From the NCBI RefSeq assembly GCF_013240295.1, contig NZ_JABETK010000004.1, positions 248,001 to 312,000 of the forward strand: a DNA stretch of 64,000 bases, in the 5' to 3' direction. This stretch comes from Neoaquamicrobium sediminum (GTDB lineage Bacteria > Pseudomonadota > Alphaproteobacteria > Rhizobiales > Rhizobiaceae). Below are positions 8,889 to 17,781 of the stretch, in pieces; position 1 is the stretch's first letter; every line of letters starts with the position of its first letter. The translations under genes and the position numbers were made by a program. The notes beneath the pieces are model-generated. The model was not told the origin of the DNA. It made no database searches and was given only the letters and a program-made list of their open reading frames with translations.

Positions 8889-10265
8889 CTACGTGAAGAG
8901 CGCTTCGGCCTCCGTCGCCACCTGCAACAAGGCAAGGTCGCGATACCAGGGCGCGCAGATATGCAGCCCGAGCGGCAGGCCGGAAGCCGTCTTGCCGCAG
9001 GGAATGGTGATGGCCGGATGGCCGGAGAGGTTTTGCGGAAATGTGAATGGATACCACGCGCCGCGTATCGTCCCGCAATTGACGCCGTCGATCTCGATGT
9101 CGCCTGTCGGGTCGACGTCGATCGGCAGGGGCGGCGCGGTCAACGTCGGCGACACCAGTATATCGAAGCGCTCGAACAGCGCCTGAAGCTCGCGAAATAG
9201 CCGCGTGCGTGCAGAATTGGCGTTCGAAAGCTCGACGGCGGAATAGCCGTTGCCGAACACGATGGTATCGATCAGCGTCTGGCTCGCCAGTTCCTCTCTT
9301 CCCTTGAGAAACGGGCCGGTGCGTGCCGCAAGGCCAACGCGCAGGATGGTGAGGAACACAGGCTCATACGACTTGAAGTCGATGACGGCTTCATCCACCA
9401 GCGCGCCGGCGTCTTCCAGCTTCTTCACCGCCGCGGCGGTGATTGCGGCGGTCTCGCGTTCGACCCGCGCGCCACCTTCCGCGATGTAGCCGACGCGCAG
9501 GCCAGAAAGCGACGCGCCGCCCTTATGCAGCAGCTTTTCCGCCTGCCCGTAGGTGTCGTGAAAATCCGGCCCGCAAATCGCGCTGAACATCACCGCAACA
9601 TCGTCAACCGTGCGCGCCATCGGCCCGACATAGGAGTTGGCGCCGAACAGGTCCGGCAGTTGCAGGTGGGGGATCGTGCCAAGCGACGGCTTGAAGCCGA
9701 CGACGCCGCAGCAGGCCGCCGGAATGCGGCTTGATCCCCCGCCGTCGGTGCCAAGCGACAGCGGCCCCATGCCCGTGGCGACCGCGACGGCCGACCCGGA
9801 ACTCGACGCGCCGGGCGTCACTTTCGGGTCGATCGGATTGAGCGTGCGGCCGAACAGTGGAGAGGTCGCCGCCTGCAGATGGCCGAATTCCGGCGTGGTC
9901 GTCTTGCCGACGAGGATCGCGCCCGCAGCCTTCGAGCGCGCGACGGAAACGGCATCGGTGGTTGGTACGTTGTCCTCGAACAGCCGCGAGCCCATCGTCG
10001 TGCGCACGCCGGCGGTGTTGAGCAGGTCCTTGACCGAATAGGGCACACCGTGCAGCGGCGGCAGCTCGCCACCCGTCATGACCTTGTCCTCCGCCAGCCG
10101 GGCCTGCGCCCGCGCTTCCTCATGTGTCACCGTGATGAACGCATTCAGATCGCTGCGGTCGTCGATGCGCTGGAGCACGGCGTCGACCAGCTCCACCGGC
10201 GAAACCTCCTTTGCCCGCACGGCGGAGGCCATCTGCGTGGCGGTGAGGTCGGCGAGGTGAGACAT
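8889..10265 (-). CDS. Amidase (amidase signature family)
   Basis: 458-residue amidase-signature hydrolase releasing ammonia or an amine from an amide. The Ser-cisSer-Lys triad is visible: Lys79 in YSVKDLL, the serine run at 154-156 in PGASSSGS, and the likely nucleophile Ser178 in LGTDGGGSSRIPA. The C-terminus PFTFPQNLSGHPAITIPCG is also typical. There is no signal peptide, so it is cytoplasmic. It is separated from the SDR gene upstream by a palindromic repeat (10305-10408), so co-transcription with the Pot-type operon is likely but not certain. Its place after an ABC importer and a CE4-fold hydrolase suggests it acts on an imported C-N compound. Confidence 0.93.
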   Translation of the reverse strand: MSHLADLTATQMASAVRAKEVSPVELVDAVLQRIDDRSDLNAFITVTHEEARAQARLAEDKVMTGGELPPLHGVPYSVKDLLNTAGVRTTMGSRLFEDNVPTTDAVSVARSKAAGAILVGKTTTPEFGHLQAATSPLFGRTLNPIDPKVTPGASSSGSAVAVATGMGPLSLGTDGGGSSRIPAACCGVVGFKPSLGTIPHLQLPDLFGANSYVGPMARTVDDVAVMFSAICGPDFHDTYGQAEKLLHKGGASLSGLRVGYIAEGGARVERETAAITAAAVKKLEDAGALVDEAVIDFKSYEPVFLTILRVGLAARTGPFLKGREELASQTLIDTIVFGNGYSAVELSNANSARTRLFRELQALFERFDILVSPTLTAPPLPIDVDPTGDIEIDGVNCGTIRGAWYPFTFPQNLSGHPAITIPCGKTASGLPLGLHICAPWYRDLALLQVATEAEALFT

Positions 10266-10304
10266 AGGCGTTCTCCGATAATCGATCGTTTCGGGTGTGG
10301 TGCG

Positions 10305-10408
10305 TCCTTCGAGGCTCGCTGCGCTCCCACCTCAGGATGAGGGAGGTTGGCGCTCTCTTCCCTCATCCTGAGGTGCGACCCTGAGCTTGTCGAAGGGAGC
10401 CTCGAAAG
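10305..10408. repeat. Palindromic intergenic repeat element (Rhizobiales style)
   Basis: About 100 bases form a long imperfect inverted repeat. The outer arms are CTTCGAGGCTC and its complement in GAGCCTCGAAAG; the inner arms are CACCTCAGGATGAGGGA and its complement TCCCTCATCCTGAGGTG, with an AT-poor loop. This composition matches the dispersed palindromes common between genes in Mesorhizobium, Bradyrhizobium and relatives. Only one copy is present here, so its repeat nature comes from recognition, not from within-window copies. Confidence 0.75.
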
Positions 10409-10428
10409 ACACACAATCTCTCCCGCCA

Positions 10429-11184
10429 TCAGATCATCCAGCGCCCGCCATCGATCAGCAGGCTCTGACCCGTGATGAACCGGGCTTCGTCGCTGGCGAG
10501 AAACGCAACAGCGGCGGCAACATCCTCCGGCTCGCCGACGATGCCGGCGGGCGTATCGGCCTTGATGCGGTCGATGACATCTTTCGGCATGGTGTCGTGC
10601 GCGCGGGTGCGGATCGCGCCGGGCGCAACCGCGTTGACCGTAACGCCGAACGGCGCCAGCTCGCGCGCCAGCGAGCGGGTGAAACCGATCAGCCCCATCT
10701 TGGCCGACGCGTAGTCGACCAGCCCGGCATCGCCCACAAAGGCTGCGTCGCTCGACATGTTGACGATGCGCCCGCCGCGTTCGCGCATGGCCGGCGCGAC
10801 GAGGCGCGACATGCGCATGGCGCTGAACAGCGAGATTTCGAGCACGAAGCGCCAAACCACTTCGCGGGATTCGTGAAAGTGCGCGCTGCGCGCCCGCCCG
10901 CTCTGGCCGACATTGTTGACGAGCACGTCTATCGGACCGAGCTCGCCGGTCACCTGCGCGTGAAACGCTTCAAGCGTCCCGAGATCGGTGCAGTCACCCT
11001 CGATTGCAAACAGCCGCGCAGCCATGTCGTCGGCAAGCTGCGCCTTGAGTGGATCGGCGTTGAGATCGAGCACGCCAACCTTCGCGCCTTCGGCAAGCAG
11101 CCGCTCGGCAATCCCCGCGCCGATGCCACCACCACCGCCAGTCACGATGGCGACCTTGTCGGTGAAGCGGGCAGGCGTCTGCAT
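10429..11184 (-). CDS. SDR family NAD(P)-dependent oxidoreductase
   Basis: 251-residue classical short-chain dehydrogenase/reductase. The nucleotide-binding TGGGGGIG motif is at about residues 15-22, NNVGQSG follows at the NNAG position, and the catalytic Tyr-Lys pair is YASAK. The C-terminus EARFITGQSLLIDGGR is typical of the FabG-like group. It would oxidise or reduce an alcohol/ketone of the pathway served by the upstream ABC transporter. It lies 11 bases after a second SDR gene in the same operon. Specific substrate unknown. Confidence 0.92.
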   Translation of the reverse strand: MQTPARFTDKVAIVTGGGGGIGAGIAERLLAEGAKVGVLDLNADPLKAQLADDMAARLFAIEGDCTDLGTLEAFHAQVTGELGPIDVLVNNVGQSGRARSAHFHESREVVWRFVLEISLFSAMRMSRLVAPAMRERGGRIVNMSSDAAFVGDAGLVDYASAKMGLIGFTRSLARELAPFGVTVNAVAPGAIRTRAHDTMPKDVIDRIKADTPAGIVGEPEDVAAAVAFLASDEARFITGQSLLIDGGRWMI

Positions 11185-11195
11185 ATCGGTTTTCC

Positions 11196-11942
11196 TCAGT
11201 GAAACGTTCGGCCGCCGTCGACCGCGAGCGCTACGCCGGTGACGTAGGAAGCTTCGGCACTCGACAGGAAGGCTATGCCGGCGGCGATTTCGTCTGGATC
11301 GGCGATGCGGGCCAGTGCATAGCGGGCGCGCACGGCATCGAGCTGCGCCTCGCCCGTCTCACCTTCTGCGATCGATGAACGAAAAAGCGGCGTCTCGACA
11401 GCACCCGGACACACGACGTTGACACGGATACCCGCCTCGGCCAGCTCCATTGCGAGCGACTTGGAAAACATCTGCAAGCCTGCCTTGGAGGCGGAATAGG
11501 CGCTGCGGAACTTCAGCGGCTGCAGGCCGGCGCCCGACGAGACGTTGACGATGGTGCCGCCGCCGGCCGCCTTAAGGAACGGCAACGCCGCCCTGCAGAC
11601 TTTCATCGGCCCGGTGAGGTTCACGGCGATCAGCCGCTCCCATGCCGCATCGGTCATGTCTTCCAGACTGGACTCCAGGTCGACACCGGCGGAATTCACG
11701 ACGCCGTCGAGCCCGCCCATCCGTGCCGCCGCCTCGGCTATTGCCGTCTCGACCGAAGCCGTATCGGTCACATCGGCGTTGAGCGCCACAAATCCGGGCT
11801 CCAGTTCCGCGAGCGCGGTTTCGTCCATGTCCAGACACGCGACCTGCGCGCCGCCGGCCAGGAAACGCAAGGCAGCGGCCTTGCCGATGCCTTTGGCCCC
11901 ACCGGTGACGAGCATACGGCGTCCGGTGAAGTCGGCTGTCAT
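11196..11942 (-). CDS. SDR family NAD(P)-dependent oxidoreductase
   Basis: 248-residue classical SDR with VTGGAKGIGKAA at the cofactor site, NSAGVD in place of NNAG, the YSASK active-site pair, and the C-terminal ASYVTGVALAVDGGR. Its start overlaps the CE4 gene stop by four bases (ATGA), so the two are translationally coupled. Together with the neighbouring SDR it suggests two sequential or paired redox steps on the imported compound. Substrate unknown; family certain. Confidence 0.92.
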   Translation of the reverse strand: MTADFTGRRMLVTGGAKGIGKAAALRFLAGGAQVACLDMDETALAELEPGFVALNADVTDTASVETAIAEAAARMGGLDGVVNSAGVDLESSLEDMTDAAWERLIAVNLTGPMKVCRAALPFLKAAGGGTIVNVSSGAGLQPLKFRSAYSASKAGLQMFSKSLAMELAEAGIRVNVVCPGAVETPLFRSSIAEGETGEAQLDAVRARYALARIADPDEIAAGIAFLSSAEASYVTGVALAVDGGRTFH

Positions 11943-12760
11943 GCTGTTGCTCCGGTGAGGCGCGGCCGCATGTCCTCGACCATCTCGTCGCAGCGCCCCA
12001 TCCAGACGTCGCCATGCTCAAGCGCGTGCTTGATGAGCCCTTCGAGAACGCCGATGCGCGACGGCTGGCCGATCATTTCGGGATGCATGCCGACCATCAT
12101 CATGCGCTTCTCGGCATAAAGCACGTCGAACTCGGCCTTCCATGCTTCCAGAACCGCCGACGGCGCCTGCATCGTGCGGCCCGGCAGAACGATCGAATAT
12201 TGGAAGAACGGCGCGTCATCGAGCACCCACCGGAAAGGCAGCTCGACGAGCTTCGTCTGCTTGCCATCGACCGAATGGATGTAGGGTGAGTCGTCGTCGA
12301 AGAAGTTGGACGAATAATCAAAGCCGTAGTCCAGCATGAGCTGCATGGAAATGTCGCTGAGTTCGGCAGCGGGCGACCGCCACCCGCGCGGGGCGCGGCC
12401 CGAAACGCGCTTGATCGTCTCGAAGCCCTTCTCCATCTCCTCACGCTCCCGTTCGTGCGTGAGGTTGAGGATCCACGAATGGGTGTAGCTGTGATGCGCC
12501 AGTTCGTGCCCCGCCTCGAGGATCCGCTCAACCAGTTCGGGACGCTGGTCGATGATGATGCCGGGGATGAAGAAGGTCGTCTTGAGGCCGTAGCGGGCCA
12601 GCAGATTGAGCACGCGATCGGTGCCGACCTTCCAGCCATAGGCCCCCTGCGACATCAGGATGGGACGCTTGGCGTAGTCGGGATCGCGCGCCGTCCACAT
12701 CGTCTCGGCATCGAGGTCGAAGGTCAGGAAGAGGGGAAAGCCGTTGCTGGTAAGATGCAT
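11939..12760 (-). CDS. Polysaccharide deacetylase (CE4/NodB fold) family hydrolase, cytoplasmic
   Basis: 273-residue CE4-fold metal-dependent hydrolase. Landmarks are LTFDLDAE near residue 12 (the catalytic/metal Asp region), HELAHHSYTHS (the metal-binding His pair) and GWRSPAAELS. It has no signal peptide, and the gene lies between an ABC permease and an SDR gene. Cytoplasmic CE4 proteins in catabolic operons act on small C-N substrates (PuuE-type allantoinases and cyclic imide hydrolases are known) instead of polysaccharides. I start it at the ATG at 12760, just after the permease stop; the much longer open frame upstream is a shadow of the permease gene. Activity on an imide, ureide or N-acyl compound is inferred. 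Confidence 0.85.
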   Translation of the reverse strand: MHLTSNGFPLFLTFDLDAETMWTARDPDYAKRPILMSQGAYGWKVGTDRVLNLLARYGLKTTFFIPGIIIDQRPELVERILEAGHELAHHSYTHSWILNLTHEREREEMEKGFETIKRVSGRAPRGWRSPAAELSDISMQLMLDYGFDYSSNFFDDDSPYIHSVDGKQTKLVELPFRWVLDDAPFFQYSIVLPGRTMQAPSAVLEAWKAEFDVLYAEKRMMMVGMHPEMIGQPSRIGVLEGLIKHALEHGDVWMGRCDEMVEDMRPRLTGATA

Positions 12761-12771
12761 GTAGGTGTCCG

Positions 12772-13560
12772 TCAGACGAAGCGGTGGAAACCGGTCCAGC
12801 GCTCGGCGGCAAGCAGCACGATCGCCGTCGCGATGATGAGGAGCGTGGACACTGCGGCCACGCTCGGGTTCACACCCATTTCCACCGAGGTGAAGATGAG
12901 AATGGGCAAGGTGGTGTCGCGCGGACCGGCCAGGAAGATCGTCACCGGGACGTTCTCCATCGACGTGACGAAGGAGAACAGCGCGCCGGCGACCAGGCCG
13001 GGTTTGATCAGCGGCAGCGTCACCAGCCGGAATGTCGTGAAACCGTTGGCGCCCAGCACGCGCGCCGCCTCCTCCACCGCAAGGTCGATACCCGACAGGC
13101 TCGCGAGCGCGGACCGCACGATGTAGGGCACGGTGATGACGACATGCGCGATCAGCAGCACCCAAAAGCTGCCACGCATGCCGACAAGCGTGAAATATTG
13201 CAGAAGCGCGACGCCGATCACCACCGACGGGATGATGAGCGGCGCCATAAGCAGCGAGGTCAGGGCTTCCGAGCCCGGCACCAGCTTACGGAAGATTGCG
13301 TAGGAGGCAGCCACACCCAGCACCAGCGAGATGGTCGTGGAGCCTACCGCCAGAATCAGGCTGTTCTTGATGGCGTCTATATAGGTGCGATCGGTCAGCA
13401 CCGCCTCGAACCATTTCAAGGTCCAGCCCTGTGGCGGGATCGTCAGATAGGAGGTCTCGCTGAACGAGGCGAGCATCACGACGATAACCGGGATCTGCAG
13501 GAACAGGACGACCAGCAGCGCCACGCTCGATATGGTCAGTCCGGGCCGTTGCTCGTTCAT
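12772..13560 (-). CDS. ABC transporter permease (PotC-like)
   Basis: 262-residue inner-membrane permease of a PotABCD/iron(III)-type importer. Several hydrophobic helices are evident, and the cytoplasmic EAA loop reads EEAARVLGANGFTTFRLVTLPLIKP, the coupling site for the ATPase. Its start overlaps the other permease gene by four bases. It is part of the leftward operon binding protein-ATPase-permease-permease-CE4-SDR-SDR. Confidence 0.94.
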   Translation of the reverse strand: MNEQRPGLTISSVALLVVLFLQIPVIVVMLASFSETSYLTIPPQGWTLKWFEAVLTDRTYIDAIKNSLILAVGSTTISLVLGVAASYAIFRKLVPGSEALTSLLMAPLIIPSVVIGVALLQYFTLVGMRGSFWVLLIAHVVITVPYIVRSALASLSGIDLAVEEAARVLGANGFTTFRLVTLPLIKPGLVAGALFSFVTSMENVPVTIFLAGPRDTTLPILIFTSVEMGVNPSVAAVSTLLIIATAIVLLAAERWTGFHRFV

Positions 13561-14408
13561 GCCAGCCCCGCCCAGCGTTTGGTCATCCGGCTGGAAATCC
13601 AGATGATGAATATGGTGGCGATCGCCAGCGCGAAGGAGAGCGCCGAACCGCTCGGCCAGTCGAGCAGCAGCATGAACTCGTCATAGATCAGCGTCGCCAT
13701 GACCTGGTAGGTCGGCCCGCCAAGCATACGCGGCGTGACCAGCGCGCTGATGGTCAGCACGAAGACGAGGATCGAGCCCGAGATGATGCCCGGGGCCGTC
13801 AGCGGCAACGTCACCGCACGGAAGATGTGGAACCGGCTGGATCCCAGCGTCGCGGCAGCGGATTCGACGTCGCGCGGCACGTTCTGCAAGGCGGCGACGA
13901 GCATCAGCACCATGAACGGCAGGTAGATGTGCGTAAGTCCGATCATCAGCCCGGTCATGTTGAACATCAGCCGCAGCGGACGGTCGATCAGCCCGATGTC
14001 GATCAGCAGGTTGTTGACGACACCGCGATTGGTCAGCAGCACGATCCAGCCGAACGAACGCACGACGAGATTGAGCATCAGCGGAAAGATCACCAGCAGC
14101 GTCAGTGGCAACCGCCAGCGTGGATTGCCGCGCACGATCAGGTAGGCCACCGGATAGCCAAGCAGGAGACAGGACAGCGTGACCGCGATCCCGAGACCGA
14201 TCGTGCGCAGCACGACCTCGCGATAGAACTCGTCGGCGCCGATGCGCACGAAGTTCTGCAGCGTCCAAACGTCGGTCGCGATGCCCTCGCCGGGCCGGTA
14301 TTCCTGAAAGCTGGTCGGCACCAACAGCAGCAACGGCACGACGAAGGCCGCCAGCAGCACGAACAGCAGCGGTGACAGCAGCAGCGCTCCGGTTCGCAGC
14401 GATTTCAT
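13557..14408 (-). CDS. ABC transporter permease (PotB-like)
   Basis: 283-residue permease partner of the PotC-like protein. The N-terminal helix, the periplasmic domain containing TSFQEYRPGEG, and the EAA loop ESAAATLGSSRFHIFRAVTLP identify the family. Four-base overlaps with the ATPase gene upstream and the permease gene downstream indicate translational coupling. Substrate unknown; polyamine-type permeases of this group also carry sugars, opines and small organic nitrogen compounds. Confidence 0.94.
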   Translation of the reverse strand: MKSLRTGALLLSPLLFVLLAAFVVPLLLLVPTSFQEYRPGEGIATDVWTLQNFVRIGADEFYREVVLRTIGLGIAVTLSCLLLGYPVAYLIVRGNPRWRLPLTLLVIFPLMLNLVVRSFGWIVLLTNRGVVNNLLIDIGLIDRPLRLMFNMTGLMIGLTHIYLPFMVLMLVAALQNVPRDVESAAATLGSSRFHIFRAVTLPLTAPGIISGSILVFVLTISALVTPRMLGGPTYQVMATLIYDEFMLLLDWPSGSALSFALAIATIFIIWISSRMTKRWAGLA

Positions 14409-15475
14409 GCGCCGGTCCCGCTGCGAAGAATGATCGTGTCCTGCGGGCGGATGGTGAGGAAGACTTCCCTGCCCTGCTCGAGATTGGCACCCTCGCCGGA
14501 CGAAGCCACTTCGACCACGACTTCAAAGCGATTGCCGAGCCGGACGACGTACTGCACCTGCGCGCCGGAGAAGGAGCGCAAGACGATGGTGCCGGGGAGG
14601 CCTGTTCCCTTTCCATCCGGGGAAGCAGAAAGCGTCACCGCTTCCTGCCGGATGAAGACGTCGACCGGCGTCCCGTCGTCAAGCGAGGCGGCGCCGCTCG
14701 ATTGCAGCACAAGCCCGTCGCCGAGATCGACCGCGCCGTCCTTCACCGTGCCGGCAAGGCGGTTCGGCTTCCCGATGAAGCTTGCCACGAAGGCGGTCGC
14801 CGGACGGTGGTAGATTTCTTCCGGCGTATCGAACTGCTGGATGACCCCATCGTTCATGACGCAGACGCGATCCGACAGCGACAGCGCCTCGGCCTGATCG
14901 TGCGTTACGAACAGCGTCGTGATGTTGAGGTCGCGCTGGAGCCGCTTCAACTCGATCTGCATCTCGTCACGCAGCTTGGCGTCGAGATTGGAGAGCGGTT
15001 CGTCGAAAAGCAGAACGCTCGGTCGCGGCGCGATGGCCCGCGCCATGGCAACACGCTGCTGCTGGCCGCCGGACAACTGGCGAGGATAGCGATCGCCATA
15101 GCCTTCGAGGCGCACGAGCGCGAGCGCTTCCCGCACCCTTTCATCGAGTGCGGCCCCGCTCTCGCCCTTGCGGCGCAGGCCGAACGCCACGTTCTCGAAC
15201 ACGGTCATGTGCGGGAAAAGCGCATAGGACTGGAACACAAGCCCCACATTGCGCTTGTTGGGAGGCAGGCGCGTGATGTCACGCCCGCCAACGGTAATCG
15301 CGCCATCGCTCGGCTCGATGAGCCCGGCAACCATGCGAAGGATGGTCGTCTTTCCGCAGCCGGACGGCCCCAGCAGCGAGACGAACTCACCTTCGGCGAT
15401 TTCCAGCGACACGTCCTTGACCACGGCAACCTTGCCGTAGCGCTTCGCGAGATGCCGCAGGGAAACGTTGCTCAT
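14405..15475 (-). CDS. ABC transporter ATP-binding protein (PotA-like)
   Basis: 356-residue ATPase of the Pot-type importer. Walker A is GPSGCGKTT near residues 36-44, the Q-loop is VFQSYALFPH, the ABC signature is LSGGQQQR, Walker B is VLLFDEPLSNLD and the switch His follows in FVTHDQ. A C-terminal TOBE-type regulatory domain fills about 240-356. GAGG lies before the ATG. It is the second gene of the operon, after the binding protein. Confidence 0.96.
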   Translation of the reverse strand: MSNVSLRHLAKRYGKVAVVKDVSLEIAEGEFVSLLGPSGCGKTTILRMVAGLIEPSDGAITVGGRDITRLPPNKRNVGLVFQSYALFPHMTVFENVAFGLRRKGESGAALDERVREALALVRLEGYGDRYPRQLSGGQQQRVAMARAIAPRPSVLLFDEPLSNLDAKLRDEMQIELKRLQRDLNITTLFVTHDQAEALSLSDRVCVMNDGVIQQFDTPEEIYHRPATAFVASFIGKPNRLAGTVKDGAVDLGDGLVLQSSGAASLDDGTPVDVFIRQEAVTLSASPDGKGTGLPGTIVLRSFSGAQVQYVVRLGNRFEVVVEVASSGEGANLEQGREVFLTIRPQDTIILRSGTGA

Positions 15476-15597
15476 TTGACCTCACAGATAGCCCGGACGA
15501 ACGCCGACCGTAAAAGCCTGGCGCCATCAGGCGATGCGATGACCCGCCCACCGACGACTGGATGCCGCCGGTGGATTGCCGCGTTCAGACCAGCTGC

Positions 15598-16626
15598 CTA
15601 GCGCAGAACCTCGCGCTGCCAGCGACGGGTCCACTCAGGCAAACGCTTGGCCATGTCGTTGGGATCGAGGAACAGCATCTTGTCCAGCGCCTCGCCGGTC
15701 GGGACGATTGCCGAAACCTCGTCCGACAGGGTCACGTTCTTGTTGACCGAACCGATGAATTGGACCTCCGAAAAGCACTTCTGGTTGTCCGCATCGAGAA
15801 CGGTGTCGATGAATTTGTGCGCGAGATCCTCCTGGGCGGTACCCTTGGGGATCGAAATGGTCGGGCGGATGCCGACGGCGCCCTCGGCGGGATAGGCCGC
15901 GGCAAGCGGCAGGCCATTCTTTGCTGCGACACCGGCGCGGTCGGGATACCAGACGGCAATGTCGATCTCGCCGCGCTCGAACAGAGCGACGACCTGATCG
16001 GCCTGCGAGTACAGCAGCACGGAAGATTTCACCAGCGGCTTCACCTTCTCGATACCGGGCGTGATGTCGTCGAGCGTGCCGCCTTCCATCTGATTGAGCG
16101 CTGCGAGGAACTGCCAGCCGGTCGTACCGGAAATGTCGCCGATCGTTACGCGCCCCTCATATTTGGGATCGAACAGGTCGTTCCAGGAGGTCGGCGGCGT
16201 AGTCACCGTATCCTTGTTGTAGATGATGGTGGTCGCGCCGAGCATGGCGGCAACATAGGCATCTTCGGCGCCCCAGGCACCGTCGATGATTTCCGGCGCA
16301 TTGCTCAGCTTCGAGCGGTCGAGCTGCACCAGAAGGCCTTCATTGGCCATCTGCACCGCAAAGGCGTCGTCGGCGAAGACGACATCCATGTCGGACTGTC
16401 CCGCGGTGGCACGCACGGCTGCCGCGTGCTGTGAAGAGCTGCCGAGCTTGAGGATCACATCCGCCCCGGTGGCGGCCTTGAAGGGCTCGATGTAGCAGGC
16501 CGTGACGTTGTCGGCGAACGAGCCGCCGAACGAGCCGAGCACGAGTTCGTCGGCCGCGGCAACGCCGGGCGCGGACGCAAGGGCGAGACTGGCCGTTGCG
16601 GCTGCAAGCAAGGATTTCTTGATCAT
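15598..16626 (-). CDS. ABC transporter substrate-binding protein (PotD-like)
   Basis: 342-residue periplasmic binding protein of the polyamine/iron type. I start it at MIKKSLLAAATA (16626), where a signal peptide ending APGVAAA begins and GGGAG precedes; a longer frame adds an implausible basic leader. The mature protein opens with DELVLGSFGGSFADN, followed by the fold pattern VVFADDAFAVQMANEGL and WNDLFDPKYEGRVTIGD. It is first in the operon and is followed by a 122-base gap, so its mRNA is probably made in excess. The promoter and the MarR-type operator lie just upstream. Ligand unknown. Confidence 0.94.
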   Translation of the reverse strand: MIKKSLLAAATASLALASAPGVAAADELVLGSFGGSFADNVTACYIEPFKAATGADVILKLGSSSQHAAAVRATAGQSDMDVVFADDAFAVQMANEGLLVQLDRSKLSNAPEIIDGAWGAEDAYVAAMLGATTIIYNKDTVTTPPTSWNDLFDPKYEGRVTIGDISGTTGWQFLAALNQMEGGTLDDITPGIEKVKPLVKSSVLLYSQADQVVALFERGEIDIAVWYPDRAGVAAKNGLPLAAAYPAEGAVGIRPTISIPKGTAQEDLAHKFIDTVLDADNQKCFSEVQFIGSVNKNVTLSDEVSAIVPTGEALDKMLFLDPNDMAKRLPEWTRRWQREVLR

Positions 16627-16702
16627 GTGATGGCTCCCATTGTGACGCGGTTTAGGCCTCTTCCCTTTCCGCATCGTTCGAGAAGCGTAACATCGCAGAT
16701 AT

Positions 16703-16720
16703 TATCTTTCAAGAAAGATA
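16703..16720. promoter_or_regulatory. Putative MarR operator
   Basis: Perfect inverted repeat TATCTTTC-AA-GAAAGATA in an AT-rich island between the divergent binding-protein and MarR genes. A further half-site-like TTATCTTTTG lies at 16733-16742. Position and symmetry fit a MarR dimer site controlling both directions. Confidence 0.6.
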
Positions 16721-16820
16721 TATTGAAGGTAAATTATCTTTTGCCAAGGCTTGTTGCCCTGCGGTAGCGATTCCGCAGAGCATGGAACTCCACAGCCAAG
16801 CGCCTCGAGGAGGACGGTAT

Positions 16821-17336
16821 TTGAACACGGCCGAGATACGATACTGGGAGCTCGACCGCGTCGGTCGCGGCATGGAAAGCTGGAAGCGGGAACGGCCCGA
16901 CATCGACTGCAGCGGCAAGGCCGTGGTCGGACGGATTCTGCACCTGCACGATATCATCCTGCGCGCGGTGGACCGGGCGTTGGCGCAGCACGGGCTCAAA
17001 TATCCCACCTATGCGGTGCTGGCGACCATCCGGGTTTCGGGCCATCCCTATCGCATGTCACCGGGCGAGCTGCTGTCCACTTTGCTCCTGTCCTCCGGCG
17101 GCCTGTCGAACCTGCTGCGTCGCATGGAGAAGGATGGCCTGATCCGGCGCATGGCGGACAAGCGCGACGGGCGCGGCGTCATCGTGGAACTGACCGAAGC
17201 GGGCATTGCCGCCGCCGATGCCAGCATGGCCGATCATGCAGCCGTGGAGCGCGAACTCTGCGCGTGCCTGCCGCCCGAACTGCATGAAACGATCGCGCGA
17301 GGGCTGGGAACCATGATCGCCGTCGCCGAGCGCTAG
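16821..17336 (+). CDS. MarR family transcriptional regulator
   Basis: MarR-type winged-helix regulator of about 171 residues. The DNA-binding part reads LSTLLLSSGGLSNLLRRMEKDGLIRR, followed by the wing RDGRGVIVELTEAG. I prefer the TTG start at 16821 because AGGAGGA ends six bases before it; an in-frame ATG at 16782 would add 13 residues. It is divergent from the Pot-type ABC operon with a palindromic site between them. MarR proteins in such settings usually repress until a small, often aromatic or acidic ligand binds; the ligand here is unknown. Confidence 0.92.
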   Translation: MNTAEIRYWELDRVGRGMESWKRERPDIDCSGKAVVGRILHLHDIILRAVDRALAQHGLKYPTYAVLATIRVSGHPYRMSPGELLSTLLLSSGGLSNLLRRMEKDGLIRRMADKRDGRGVIVELTEAGIAAADASMADHAAVERELCACLPPELHETIARGLGTMIAVAER

Positions 17337-17358
17337 TTACGGGTCCCGTTGAGGCAAA

Positions 17359-17709
<351 letters not shown>

Positions 17710-17781
17710 CGTGCGGTCTCCATCCGGCATCAGCGCCCCGCACATACTAGCTCAGCCGATGATCAATTGCAGGCTAGGCCG

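Noticed and set aside
10305..10408. Possible CRISPR array or mobile-element end
   Set aside because: It is a single inverted repeat without direct repeats, spacers, transposase gene or target-site duplication.
11939..13165. An apparent permease-deacetylase fusion of 408 residues
   Set aside because: The N-terminal part is an out-of-frame reading of the PotC-like permease gene; the CE4 domain starts at 12760 after the permease stop.
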